Source: JAUJOE01 sp038252945
Lineage (GTDB): Bacteria > Actinomycetota > Actinomycetes > Propionibacteriales > Nocardioidaceae
DNA length: 64,000 nucleotides
NCBI GenBank assembly: GCA_038252945.1
Contig: JBBSHN010000002.1
Coordinates: 1 to 64,000, forward strand
Reading direction: 5' to 3'
The notes beneath the pieces were generated by a model. The model did not search any database, was not told where the DNA came from, and saw nothing but the letters and a program-made list of their open reading frames with translations. Positions 51,661 to 60,629 of the stretch are shown piece by piece (position 1 is the stretch's first letter; each line of letters opens with the position of its first letter). Position numbers and translations under genes: made by a program.

Positions 51661-52122
51661 ATGGCGTGGTGGCAGGACCTCCTCGACAGTGCCGGCGCTG
51701 TCGGAGTCCTCGTCCTCCTCGCTGTCGGGCTCTTGTTCCTCCGGCGCACATTGCTCGGACGCGCCGGTGGAACCTTCGAGTGCAGCGTGCGGTTACAGGC
51801 GCCTCGTCAAGCCGGCGCAGCTGCGGCCGCCCGCGGCTGGACACTCGGGCTGGGACGCTACACCAACTCGAGCCTGGAGTGGTTTCGCGTCTTTTCCCTT
51901 TCACGCCACCCCAAGTACGTCTTCAGCCGTTCTCTGACGGTGTTGAACCGCCGACGTCCGACCGGACCGGAGGCGTTCTCCTTGTACGGCGGGCATGTCG
52001 TGGTCGGCGTACAGCTTTCTTCTGGTCAGGCGATTGAGCTCGCGATGAGCGAGAGCTCGCTCACTGGGTTTCTGGCGTGGGTAGAGGCCGCCCCACCGGT
52101 GCCGGACCGCATTTTCGAGTGA
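51661..52122 (+). CDS. DUF2550-family protein
   Basis: 153 residues from ATG 51661 (TTG 51652 is possible). One N-terminal membrane helix (GAVGVLVLLAVGLLFL) is followed by a cytoplasmic beta-rich domain with FECSVRLQ, GRYTNSSLEWFRVFSLSRHP and LSSGQAIELAMSESSLTGFL. This is DUF2550, which follows the atp operon in mycobacteria (Rv1312c region) and streptomycetes. The function is unknown; a link to membrane energy use is only guilt by association. Confidence 0.88.
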   Translation: MAWWQDLLDSAGAVGVLVLLAVGLLFLRRTLLGRAGGTFECSVRLQAPRQAGAAAAARGWTLGLGRYTNSSLEWFRVFSLSRHPKYVFSRSLTVLNRRRPTGPEAFSLYGGHVVVGVQLSSGQAIELAMSESSLTGFLAWVEAAPPVPDRIFE

Positions 52123-52168
52123 GTCTTTGCGGGCCGGTCCGTCGCCGAGCCGCCCGTACAGTGTGGCC

Positions 52169-52756
52169 ATGGTCAACCTGACGAAGATCTACACCCGCAC
52201 TGGTGACGCCGGCACCACCCGGTTGGGGGACATGAGTGAGACCGCGAAGACCGATGCGCGGCTCGCAGCGTACGCGGACGTCGATGAGGCGAACTCCGCC
52301 ATCGGTGGAGCGATCGCGCTTGGGGGGCTTTCCGAGGATGTTGTCTTGGTCCTGACGCGTGTGCAGAACGACCTCTTCGACGTCGGTGCCGACCTGTGCA
52401 CCCCGGTCGTGGAAGACCCGGAGTTTCCGCCGCTGCGGGTGGAGCCGGCGTACGTCGACAGACTGGAGGCGTGGTGTGACCGCTACAACGATCCGCTGGA
52501 GAAGCTTCGCTCATTCATACTTCCTGGCGGCAGCCCCGGCGCTGCGCTGCTCCATGTCGCGCGCACCGTCGTACGTCGGGCTGAACGGTCAGGGTGGGCG
52601 GCGTACCAAGAGTACGAGCAGACGATGAACGCCGAGGCGATCCGGTATCTCAACCGACTGAGCGATCTGCTGTTCATTCTGGCGCGGGCGGCCAACGGCG
52701 CACAGGGCGATGTCCTCTGGCAGCCGGGCGGTGACCGCTCGGACGGCGGTCGCTAG
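52169..52756 (+). CDS. Cob(I)alamin adenosyltransferase, PduO type
   Basis: 195 residues from ATG 52169. The ATP-binding N-terminus is KIYTRTGDAGTTRLGDMSET, and the signature helix reads LLHVARTVVRRAERSGWA; RYLNRLSDLLFILARAAN completes the active site. It adds the adenosyl group to corrinoid to make coenzyme B12 for mutases or reductases. In mycobacteria the same gene lies next to DUF2550 after the atp genes. Confidence 0.94.
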   Translation: MVNLTKIYTRTGDAGTTRLGDMSETAKTDARLAAYADVDEANSAIGGAIALGGLSEDVVLVLTRVQNDLFDVGADLCTPVVEDPEFPPLRVEPAYVDRLEAWCDRYNDPLEKLRSFILPGGSPGAALLHVARTVVRRAERSGWAAYQEYEQTMNAEAIRYLNRLSDLLFILARAANGAQGDVLWQPGGDRSDGGR

Positions 52757-52821
52757 GCTCGGCGGTCGCCGCGATCTCGTCGCAGAGGTTGTCGCGTCCC
52801 GGCGGGTAAAGGAGTACGTAA

Positions 52822-53673
52822 GTGGCGAAGAACCTCATGGTGGTGGGGGCTGGCCTGATGGGGTCGGGCATCACGCAGGTCGCCGCGGCAGCTGGCTGGT
52901 ACGTCACGCTGCGAGACGTGAGCACCGCTGCTGTCGAGCGCGGCCTTCAGGGTATTGACAAGTCGCTCAGCCGCTTCGCCGAGAAGGGGACGATCAGCGA
53001 GGGAGATCGCGACGCCGCTCTAGAGCGCATTTCAACGACTACCGACCTCGACGCCGCGGCGGATGCCGACTTCGTCGTAGAGGCGGTGTTCGAACAGATC
53101 GCCGTCAAGCACGAGGTGTTCGCGGTTCTTGACAAGATGTGCCGTCCCGATGTCGTGCTAGCGACCAACACTTCGGCGATCCCGATCACCAAGATCGCCG
53201 CCGCCACCAGCCGGCCGGAGATGGTCGTCGGGACACACTTCTTCTCGCCGGTGCCGCTCATGCGGCTCTGCGAACTTGTCCGTGGGCACCAGACCAGTGA
53301 GGCGACCGTTTCGGCCGCTCGTGGCTTCGCTGAAGGCGTGGGCAAGACGTGCATCGTCGTAAACCGCGACGTCGCCGGGTTCGTTACGACCCGCCTGATC
53401 AGTGCGCTCGTCATGGAGGCCATCGCGCTGTTCGAGTCAGGCGTTGCGAGTGCGGAAGACATCGACGTCGCCTGCAAGCTGGGCTTCGGCCATGCGATGG
53501 GTCCGCTGGCCACGACAGACCTCACCGGAGTGGACATTCTGCGCGACGCCGGACTCAACATCTACGCCGAGACCGCTGACCCAAAGTTCTATCCACCCGA
53601 GCTGATGTCACGCATGGTGGATGCTGGCGCCCTAGGCCGCAAATCCGGTCGCGGCTTCTTCGACTACTCCTGA
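52822..53673 (+). CDS. 3-hydroxyacyl-CoA (3-hydroxybutyryl-CoA) dehydrogenase
   Basis: 283 residues from GTG 52822 with AAAGGAG before it. The NAD site is VVGAGLMGSGITQVAAAAGW. The catalytic histidine-containing stretch is GTHFFSPVPLMRLCELVRG, and the C-terminal domain has NRDVAGFVTTRLISALVMEA and GPLATTDLTGVDIL. It oxidises 3-hydroxybutyryl-CoA in fatty acid or butyrate metabolism. It marks the last core gene before the decaying accessory region. Confidence 0.95.
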   Translation: MAKNLMVVGAGLMGSGITQVAAAAGWYVTLRDVSTAAVERGLQGIDKSLSRFAEKGTISEGDRDAALERISTTTDLDAAADADFVVEAVFEQIAVKHEVFAVLDKMCRPDVVLATNTSAIPITKIAAATSRPEMVVGTHFFSPVPLMRLCELVRGHQTSEATVSAARGFAEGVGKTCIVVNRDVAGFVTTRLISALVMEAIALFESGVASAEDIDVACKLGFGHAMGPLATTDLTGVDILRDAGLNIYAETADPKFYPPELMSRMVDAGALGRKSGRGFFDYS

Positions 53674-53693
53674 AAACCCCACAAAGCCGCAGG

Positions 53694-54798
53694 TCAGCGC
53701 GATTCTGAGTGTGCCAGGGGCGCACCAGGGGCGCACCACGCTGAATCCACAGCCTGCCGCGTGCGCTCTTCGCTGTCCCGCATCAGGTGCCCATACGTCG
53801 TCAGGACGAGGGTCGCGTTCTCATGTCCGAGCCGCTCCGCGACTGCGACGACAAACTCCCCAGCAGCCAACAGCACCGACGCATAGTGGTGGCGCAAGTC
53901 GTGCGATGTGGTCCCCGCCGGCAGCCCGCAGTTGCGCACGGCTGCGGCCAATAGTCGGTTGCCGTAGTAGTCAGCCCGCCACGGCCCGGCGTTCATGGCG
54001 TAGAACAACGTCCCGTCTTCGAGCGGCGGATGATGCTGAATGTGTGCGGCGAGGGCTTCGGCGACGACAGAAGGTAGCGGAACGGTTCGTCGTGATCTCG
54101 GAGTCTTCGGCTCAACTCGTCGCCGTGTGCCCTCTTCCAATTGCCAGTCGATCCGCACTGAGCGTTTGAGGAAGTCGACGTCTTGCACCCGGAGCGCCAA
54201 AAGCTCACCCATCCTCAACCCAAGTCCCGCCTGAGCGATGACCATCGCCCTGTTCCGTGGCGGGATGGCGTCAGCAAGTGCCCTCACCTGCTCGATTGTG
54301 AGTGGGACGACCCGCTCTCTCTCCTGCCTGCGGATGCTGACCCTTACAACCGGGGAGGAAGCCACTAGACGGTCCAGCACTGCAGCGTTGTAGACCGCTC
54401 GCAGCAGAGCGAGCACGAGTCGTGTGGTGGACGGTGGGAGTACAGCCGCCCGGCTGGTTGCCCACGCCTGCACCTCCGAAGGCCGCACATCGACCAGCCG
54501 CCGCTTGCCGAGGCTGGTGTGGGCGATGTGCAACTCAATCGCACCGCGAGTGCGCCTTGCGGTCGCTCTTCGGTGCGGCCGCGTAGCAGCCCATGCCTGG
54601 CGTACTCCGCGACCGTCACCGTGGAGGACGTGTCGACGTAGGCACCCCGCATCTTGTCAGCCTCAACGGTCACGATGAACCGCTCGGCCTGGGATTTTTG
54701 CTGAAGGTGCGTTTGCGTTGAGCGCCCGAGGGGTCACGCCAGCGTGCCTGCCAGCCGACCGCCCCGGTGTTGTCAGTCCTTCGGTGAACGCTCGCCAT
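53694..54798 (-). pseudogene. Tyrosine-recombinase integrase with two frameshifts
   Basis: The start is ATG 54798 after GGAGGGTGGAG. Three frames give one protein. First MASVHRRTDNTGAVGWQARW then RDPSGAQRKRTFSK; after an AAAAA run near 54697, SQAERFIVTVEADKMRGAYV then DTSSTVTVAEYAR; after a second lost base near 54596, WAATRPHRRATARRTRGAIE to the end. The catalytic domain is whole: RMGELLALR (Arg), HDLRHHYASVLL (His-x-x-Arg), GHEN, and TTYGHLM (Tyr). Each shift equals one missing base. It overlaps the XRE gene end by 26 bases, a normal int arrangement. Probably inactive unless these are sequence errors. Confidence 0.85.
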
Positions 54799-55483
54799 CT
54801 CCACCCTCCAGATGAGCCTGAACTATGCGACCCATCCCTTGCCTGGACTCCAGCCACGGAAGCCCGGACTTCAGCGCTGAGATGATCGTCTTGTAGCTGA
54901 AGCCGGTGTCGTCTTTCGCCTGGATCATCGCCTGGATCACCGGATCCAACCGTTCCTGCCGTTCGAAGAACTCACGAAGCGGGGTTCGGTCGGGCGGATC
55001 GTGTGGCCTGTTCTCCTCTTCAAATCGCATCCGACGGCCAAGGTCCAGTCCGTGGAAGTCGTCGGCGCGCCAAATGTCGACGGGTAGCTCGCGGTCGCCC
55101 GTCGCCCAGCTCCAAGCCGCCGCTTTAGTGGTGTCCGCGTTAGGCGTTAAGGCGAACTCTGTGTTTCGGTTGGCCGTAACGGGGAGCAGTAGCCGGTTCG
55201 GCGAGACATCCAACGCCACGGCCAACGCCACCAGATCGTCAACGTCGACGCGGCGCTGACCCAACTCCATCTTGCTCAGCACGTTGATGCCCATCGGCTG
55301 ACCGACCTTTTTCAGTCGAGCGGATAAATCCGCGAGGTCGAGGCCGCGTGCCTTCCTGAGTGACCGGAGGTTCTCGGCGACCCGGTTGCCGGTAGGGCCT
55401 CCGCCTGAAGGCAGAACCGCTGCGGGAGAGGTGCTGCGAACGGTGACACGGCAGCAGAACTCATCATCGCCCAAGCGGCGCAT
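54773..55483 (-). CDS. XRE-family regulator with long C-terminal region
   Basis: 236 residues. The HTH lies at about residues 33-95 (VAENLRSLRKARGLDLADLS, KMELGQRRVDVDDLVALAVA, LDVSPNRLLLP). The C-terminal part (residues ~120-236) has no family I can name; it contains REFFERQERLDPVIQAMIQA and a terminal helix. Regulators of this layout sit next to integrases in actinobacterial integrative elements. The C-terminus overlaps the int start, suggesting joint translation. Confidence 0.85.
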   Translation of the reverse strand: MRRLGDDEFCCRVTVRSTSPAAVLPSGGGPTGNRVAENLRSLRKARGLDLADLSARLKKVGQPMGINVLSKMELGQRRVDVDDLVALAVALDVSPNRLLLPVTANRNTEFALTPNADTTKAAAWSWATGDRELPVDIWRADDFHGLDLGRRMRFEEENRPHDPPDRTPLREFFERQERLDPVIQAMIQAKDDTGFSYKTIISALKSGLPWLESRQGMGRIVQAHLEGGDGERSPKD

Positions 55484-55632
55484 CAGCGGCGTTGCCGCCC
55501 TGACCCAAGAACTCCGGCCTCACCGCACCGTGGTCCTCTCGGGGCCGGAATGACCCGCCGCCGAGGCAACTAGACAGACTATGTAAGGCGGTGCGCCCCT
55601 TCGGCTGGGTGCGTCGAAAAGTTCGACCGGCT

Positions 55633-55902
55633 TTAGGGTCTGTGATGGTCGGGGGTGTCTGTGTCGGGAGCGGTCGTTGGGGTGCGTGGGTCGGTTGGCT
55701 GTTGTTGTGATTCGGGAAGGTTGTCGATGTAGGCGTCGGCTCGTTGGCCAGCCTTGTCGAGCTGAGTCTTGTACTTGCCGCCGGTTTTTGCGTTCACGGT
55801 CTGCTGTGCCTTCTGAACGCCCTTCTCGACAGTGCCCTTATGAGCGGCTGCGTAGGACTGGGCCTGGGCGGCGAGCTGCTTCGCCTTATCTGCTAGCGAC
55901 AT
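55633..55902 (-). CDS. MT0933-like 'antitoxin' family protein
   Basis: 89 residues from ATG 55902. The sequence MSLADKAKQLAAQAQSYAAA then HKGTVEKGVQKAQQTVNAKT is an alanine/lysine-rich helix of the MT0933_antitox family. The C-terminal third (PTDPRTPTTAPDTDTPDHHR) is low complexity. In mycobacteria the family is proposed to be antitoxins, but no toxin gene lies beside it here, so that role is doubtful. It may be a stress or nucleoid-associated helix. Confidence 0.75.
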   Translation of the reverse strand: MSLADKAKQLAAQAQSYAAAHKGTVEKGVQKAQQTVNAKTGGKYKTQLDKAGQRADAYIDNLPESQQQPTDPRTPTTAPDTDTPDHHRP

Positions 55903-56336
55903 CGCATTTCCCTTCACTGCGGTCGGTACAGCAAGAGTATCGCGTTGAGCTGACCGCTGGCCCTCGGCTGTCAAGCTCCAGCGGAAAGGCCACGGGGCCG
56001 ACCAATACAGCAGCTCCGCGCCAAAGCGACCCCCTCAGCGATGTGCCAGTCGCCCCGAGTGCTTCCCCACTTGCGGCAGCACTGCTGCTACTCCTCCGCC
56101 GCGGACCGGCAAGAGTGGTGGAGAACATTTCTACGGAAGGCGGGAGGCTTCGGCGTGGATCGACGTCCTCAGGGCACACCGAGGCTACGACGGTGGTGGT
56201 CCTGATCAACGCTGTCGTCTGGTTCTCGTCACGGTCTTCGTAGTTGAGGCTGGGCTACGCCGTCTGATCGGCTTTACTCCTCAGATCAACGGACTACTTC
56301 ATCGTCGCGGGCAAACTCGGCCTCTACGGTGTGTGC
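55903..56336. other. Non-coding region before the glgC remnant
   Basis: About 430 bases with no convincing gene. It includes the promoter side of the MT0933-like gene and sequence of lower structure up to the glgC start. No ribosome binding site plus family-like protein is seen on either strand. Confidence 0.6.
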
Positions 56337-57683
56337 ATGGCTCACGGTCGGGTGTTAGCGATTGTTCAAGGTGGTGGCAAGGGCAGTCGGATGGACGTCT
56401 TGACCCGCGAGCGCGCCAAGCCCGCCTTACCGTTCGCCGGGGTGTATCAACTTGTCGACTTCCCGATGTCGAACCTGCGCCACAGCGGCATTGAGGACGT
56501 CTGGCTGTCCGTGCAGTATCAGGCAAACTCGTTGGAGGAGCAGGTAGCCAACGGCAGATCCTGGGAGCTAGACCGGAGCCGAGGAGGATTTCGACTCCTG
56601 GTGCGCAGCAAGGTGGCTCCCCGGACTCAGATGGCTTCGCAACCGGGAACGCCGATGAACTTTTTCGAGTTCGAGACCAAATCGCTGCCGCGAAAACCGA
56701 CGTCACAGTTGTGCTGAGCTCGGATCACGTCTATCGCTTCGACTACACCGACGCGATCAACACTCATCAGCGCAAGCACCCGAATGCACCGTGGTCACCA
56801 CTGAGGTGACCGTGGCCGAAGCGAGTCAGCACGCCACGATTGTCGCGAACCGGGTCGGACGGGTGACGGGCTTCTCCTACAAGCCGGACCATCCCGGCAC
56901 CGGTGTCGTTGCCACCGAGGTGTTCATCTACGACACCTCCGCGCTAGTCAACGTTCTGGATGAACTCCACGGCGAGCTGTCGGCGACTGCAGAGCCAGAC
57001 TCGAACGGTTCTGGGGGACTTCGGTGACCATCTGCTGCCACGGCTCGTGCAGCGAGGAAGGGTGTTCACTCATCCGAATGCCTGGTTATTGGCGAGACCT
57101 GGGCCGCCCAGAGACCTACCTGGCGGCGCACCAAGATCTCATTCGTGGTGAGACCGGGCTCTTCGACGACCCTGACTGGCCGATTCTGGCCTGGCTTCCT
57201 CAGCGACCACCGGCGCTTATCCACACCGGTGCCCGGATTGAGGACAGCCTGGTGACTCCGGGGTGTGAGGTGAGCGGGCATGTACGCCGAAGCGTGATCG
57301 GCCCCGGAGTTGTTGTCGAGCAAGGGTCCCGAGTCACTGACAGCGTCATCTTTGCCGACGTGACCGTGGGTAAGGGCGCGGTCACGTCGTGGTCAATCCT
57401 GGATCGGGGAACGACGGTCGGTGAGAATGCTTGCGTCGGTGGGCGACCGCCACGGCTGCCACCAGACTCAGAACACATCACCTTGGCAGGACGCGACTCT
57501 CATATCGCGCCGAACTCCACAATCCCCCCGGCTCCCGCCTCGAACCCGGTACCACAACCTGACGGTAGCAATGGCCAAGAGATGGCTCGGGCGTCGGAGA
57601 GCGACGAGTCGAACTGGCTGCCATCAACGAGGAACATGATCGGCGCCCTCGAAGGACTGGGCGGCTTAGAACGCTTACACTGA
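56337..57683 (+). pseudogene. glgC: Glucose-1-phosphate adenylyltransferase (glgC), shattered by frameshifts
   Basis: ATG 56337 begins VLAIVQGGGKGSRMDVLTRE, the ADP-glucose pyrophosphorylase nucleotide motif. The protein then continues in changing frames: VLSSDHVYRFDYTDAINTHQ (56710-56775), CTVVTTEVTVAEASQH then GVVATEVFIYDT (to ~57010), LGDFGDHLLPRLVQRGRVF, then MPGYWRDLGRPETYLAAHQD and the beta-helix DSLVTPGCEVSGHVRRSVIG. At least four frame changes and a poor region near 56580-56660 are needed. Two ends are collinear with intact GlgC, so it is a decayed gene for glycogen synthesis, not chance similarity. Confidence 0.85.
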
Positions 57684-57690
57684 AGTCACC

Positions 57691-57912
57691 GTGTCCAGCG
57701 ATCTCGATCAGACCCTCGAGTTTCTCCTGGCGTTCTATGTTGGCTTGGGCGGGCTGCTCGGCGTCCTGTATTACCTCGAGGCGAGCCTGCAACCTGACAG
57801 TGAAGGGCTGAGCCTCAGTCGTTCTCGATTCGTATGGGTGCGCCGTGCCGTAAGGCGACAACGACATCGACCAGCAGCCGCACGGCACCAGCGCCGATCA
57901 CAAGACCGATAA
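57691..57912 (+). CDS. Short hypothetical protein with one hydrophobic helix
   Basis: Up to 73 residues from GTG 57691. The first half has a membrane-like stretch (LEFLLAFYVGLGGLLGVLYY). The second half is basic and overlaps the 3' end of the CDF gene on the other strand, so it may not be translated as such. I do not recognise it; it may be a remnant. Confidence 0.3.
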   Translation: MSSDLDQTLEFLLAFYVGLGGLLGVLYYLEASLQPDSEGLSLSRSRFVWVRRAVRRQRHRPAAARHQRRSQDR

Positions 57913-58432
57913 CGGCGGCGAGGATCGAGTCCAACCAATACAGGCCACCGGTGAAGTAGATCACCCCACCGGCCACAGCCACGGCGGCACTTGTCACCGC
58001 ATCCGACACCGTGTCCAGCAGCACCGACCGCATGTGCAGATCTTCGCGTCCGGCGTCCGCGCCCAGCACAAGGGCACCGATCACCATGACGACGGTCGCG
58101 ATCAGACTAACGATCAGCACCGGCAGCCCGTAGATGGTCGGTGTGTCGGTCAGGAGCCGGTGCACGGCCTCGGCGATGACGAACACCGTCACCACCAGCA
58201 GCGCGGTTCCGTTGATCAGCGCGACATAAGTGGGCGCGCGCGAGCTGCCGCCGCTTCGGTTGCGCAGCGTCACGGCGATGATTCCCAGCAGGATCGCGGC
58301 GCTGTCAGCGGCGTAGTCACCGCCGGCGGCAAGCACGCCCAAAGAATGGGTGGAGATACCGGCGATGACGAGCACCACGATCATCGCCGCGTTCAGCGCC
58401 AGAACGATGGACAGCCGCCGCCGCTGGGACAT
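57815..58432 (-). CDS. Cation diffusion facilitator-type transporter
   Basis: About 205 residues from ATG 58432, with six membrane segments. The metal-site helices carry SLGVLAAGGDYAADSAAILL and MRSVLLDTVSDAVTSAAVAV, corresponding to the HxxxD/DxxxD pairs of CDF proteins, with Asp at three of the positions. The C-terminal cytoplasmic domain is missing (ends shortly after helix VI), as in the short CDF subgroup. It likely exports zinc or another divalent cation. The upstream part of the frame (to 58786) is not family-like. Confidence 0.82.
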   Translation of the reverse strand: MSQRRRLSIVLALNAAMIVVLVIAGISTHSLGVLAAGGDYAADSAAILLGIIAVTLRNRSGGSSRAPTYVALINGTALLVVTVFVIAEAVHRLLTDTPTIYGLPVLIVSLIATVVMVIGALVLGADAGREDLHMRSVLLDTVSDAVTSAAVAVAGGVIYFTGGLYWLDSILAAVIGLVIGAGAVRLLVDVVVALRHGAPIRIEND

Positions 58433-58499
58433 CGCGTAAGTGTCGGGGCTGACGAAGGTCGTGTCCAGGTGTTCCAGTGTGGGGTTGTGTCCACCCCGG

Positions 58500-58596
58500 A
58501 GACGCCGATGCCGATAGCAGCGAAGTTGCTCGGGCCGAGCGAAACAGCAATGAGCACCAACGCGAGCACAGCGACAGTGTGGCCGACAACCCCCAT
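58500..58596 (-). pseudogene. Fragment resembling the first helix of an MntP-like efflux protein
   Basis: The short reading MGVVGHTVAVLALVLIAVSL followed by GPSNFAAIGIGVSGVD resembles the first membrane helix of MntP/YtaF-like manganese efflux proteins ('VGLGLSNFAAAIGIGLSGVD'). No further family sequence follows. It lies just upstream of the CDF gene and may be a leftover of a larger metal-transport locus. Judged by eye. Confidence 0.35.
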
Positions 58597-58801
58597 CCCC
58601 CGGGTGCCATCGCGGTGCCCACCACGACAAAGACACTTCGAAGGCCCCGCCGCTCAGCAACGTTGAACTGGCCGGTCGGCTGAGCTCTCGCCACGCGGAG
58701 TGACTGTGGTGCTGCAGACCGGGGGGAGAAGATGTTGACGACGCGGTGGACCGTTCATCATCGCGGTGACCGCCGTCCGAGCGCATCGAGGAGAAACTTT
58801 C

Positions 58802-59386
58802 ATGTGGCAGGCACTATTCGTCATGCAGATCCCCGTCCTGGAGAAGATCCTGCGAACGGTGCTGGTCTACCTCGTCGTGGTGGTGCTTTTTCGGTTGGCT
58901 GGGAAGCGGGGTCTCGCCAACCTCAACAGCTTGGATCTCACGGTGCTCCTGCTGCTTTCCAACGTCGTGCAAAACGCAATCATCGGTAACGACAACAGCC
59001 TGCTCGGCGGGGCGGTCGGAGCGATCACGCTGGTCGCGATCAACGCCGGAGTTAACCACAGCCTGACGCGCAGCGAGCGCTTCGCTCATCTCATCGAGGG
59101 GGCCGCAACCACAGTCATCAGCGAAGGTCGTGAACTTCAAGGTGCGCTGCGACGGTTGGCGATACGCCCCGGTGACCTCGACCACGCCGTCAGGATGCAA
59201 AGCGCCGACGATGTCAGCGAGATCCAGGACGGTCGCCTCGAGCCAAGTGGCCAACTGGTACTCACCTTGAAGAAGAACGAGCAGGGCGCGACCAAGTCCG
59301 ACATCGCCGATCTGCAACGGAAACTCGACGGCATTCAGGCAACCCTCGCAGCCTTGGCCGACGCAGAGCCATGTAAGGAACCGTGA
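58802..59386 (+). CDS. DUF421 (YetF-like) membrane protein
   Basis: 194 residues from ATG 58802. Three N-terminal helices (VLVYLVVVVLFRLAGKRGLA, LDLTVLLLLSNVVQNAIIGN, GAITLVAINAGVNHSL) are followed by a cytoplasmic domain (EGAATTVISEGRELQGALRR, RLEPSGQLVLTLKKNEQGA). These match DUF421/YetF proteins, which are common in envelope-stress and spore loci and have no defined activity. It is separated by a 0.8-kb gap from the Asp23 operon and could belong to the same functional group. Confidence 0.88.
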   Translation: MWQALFVMQIPVLEKILRTVLVYLVVVVLFRLAGKRGLANLNSLDLTVLLLLSNVVQNAIIGNDNSLLGGAVGAITLVAINAGVNHSLTRSERFAHLIEGAATTVISEGRELQGALRRLAIRPGDLDHAVRMQSADDVSEIQDGRLEPSGQLVLTLKKNEQGATKSDIADLQRKLDGIQATLAALADAEPCKEP

Positions 59387-59977
59387 AGCCCAAGCACCGG
59401 GCCCCGCTGCTGGAAACACATGGTGTGGAAGGTGTTGCGTGCGGTCGAGGTTCCGCGGACGGCACCCGGCTCTACCGCCGGCGCCAGCTCGAGGTCGGGG
59501 GGAACGCTCGACTGGCTGGGTGGGGCTGAGGCGATTCAAGGAAGCCGATGCCACACTTTTGTTCATGCGCTGTGTGGCGTTCGTCAGGAATGTCATGGTG
59601 GGTCGGGAGGCCTGCATCGAGCGTCCGTTGTGACTGTTCGCCACGGGTCCAGCCATCCCGGCTTTGAGGGGATAAGGCGGAACAAGCCGGACAGCTTAAA
59701 CACCACCCCTTAATCCTTGTTGCCGCCAAGTCGGTCAAAGCATTATGGCCGTGTATGAGCATTCGGAGCATGAGTCGTTCCCGGACTATCGCTGTCGTTG
59801 ACCACCCGCCTCGCACGAACTCCCCTGGGTACCTTGCCAGCCGGACCTCTGATGAACACATGGGTTGCCAACCGGCCGCAGCGGTCTTACACCCCCGGGT
59901 TCGTTCGAGGACCGCCATTCTGGCGGCCTGTGGGTTAAAGACGACACCGGCTGGTTGTGTATGACTTTGCCGTTGGC
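59387..59977. other. Non-coding stretch between DUF421 and the tRNA-Phe-like copy
   Basis: About 590 bases. Several open frames exist but none has a good start with a recognisable product. It may contain decayed mobile DNA; I see no clear insertion sequence ends. Confidence 0.55.
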
Positions 59978-60049
59978 GGCCAGGCAGCTCACTCGGTGCG
60001 AGCGTCCGCCTGAAAGCGGAAGTTCGACGGTTCGACCCCGTCCCTGTCC
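59978..60049 (+). pseudogene. Degenerate tRNA-Phe (GAA)-like sequence
   Basis: The sequence can be folded as a tRNA: acceptor GGCCAGG/CCTGTCC with one mismatch, D-stem GCTC/GAGC, anticodon stem TCCGC/GCGGA, T-arm GACGG-TTCGACC-CCGTC. It closely follows actinobacterial tRNA-Phe, but the anticodon loop is CTGAAA (6 bases; one A short) and the acceptor end is altered and followed by a CTGTCC hexamer repeat (60044-60061). It is probably a non-functional copy or an integration scar. Confidence 0.7.
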
Positions 60050-60173
60050 CTGTCCCTGTCCACACAACGCGACAGTGGGTAAAGGTCTGCTGCTGCGGGG
60101 TGCAGAATAGGAGCCACTGCATGACCCTCACATCCAGCCATATTGAGACACCAGCCTTTCCAGGAGGACCCGC

Positions 60174-60629
60174 ATGACAGCGTCAGCCGAGAAGTCCAGC
60201 CCTAGTAGCACTGTGTCGAGCACTAGTGCTCTCACCACATCGCAAGGTCAGACCAGCATTGCTGACTCCGTGGTGTCAAAGATCGCCGGCATTTCCGCGC
60301 GAGACGTCTCTGGCGTCTACGAACTCGGCGGCAGCAGCGGCGCCTTGAAGGCGTTCTCCGCGGTGAAGGAGAGGATTCCAGGAGCCAGCCAGTCCGTAAG
60401 CCAAGGGGTGTCGGTTGAGGTCGGTGAGCGACAGGCTGCGATCGACCTCGACGTCATCGTTGAGTTCGGCGTCGCCATCGCGGATCTCGCGCAGGCCATC
60501 CGACGCCATGTGATCTCAGCCGTCGAGCGGATGACTGGCCTCGAAGTTACCGAGGTCAATGTCAGCGTCAACGACATCCACCTCCCCTCCGACGACCAAG
60601 AGCCCGAAGAGCCAGCGCGAGTTGAATGA
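60174..60629 (+). CDS. Asp23/Gls24-family envelope stress protein
   Basis: 151 residues from ATG 60174 after CAGGAGGA. A Ser/Thr-rich N-terminus of ~30 residues precedes the Asp23 domain: IADSVVSKIAGISARDVSGV, VEVGERQAAIDLDVIVEFGV and RRHVISAVERMTGLEVTEVN with VSVNDIHLP. Asp23 proteins coat the membrane through the anchor AmaP and respond to alkaline or envelope stress. It is the first of seven same-strand genes with overlaps that end with amaP. The stop overlaps the next start. Confidence 0.93.
   Translation: MTASAEKSSPSSTVSSTSALTTSQGQTSIADSVVSKIAGISARDVSGVYELGGSSGALKAFSAVKERIPGASQSVSQGVSVEVGERQAAIDLDVIVEFGVAIADLAQAIRRHVISAVERMTGLEVTEVNVSVNDIHLPSDDQEPEEPARVE

Noticed and set aside
55633..55902. 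Toxin-antitoxin system with the MT0933-like protein
   Set aside because: No toxin gene lies beside it; the family name alone is not enough to call a TA pair.
59472..60131. 219-codon minus-strand frame upstream of the Asp23 operon
   Set aside because: It runs antisense through the tRNA-Phe-like sequence, has no family-like segment and no good start site.
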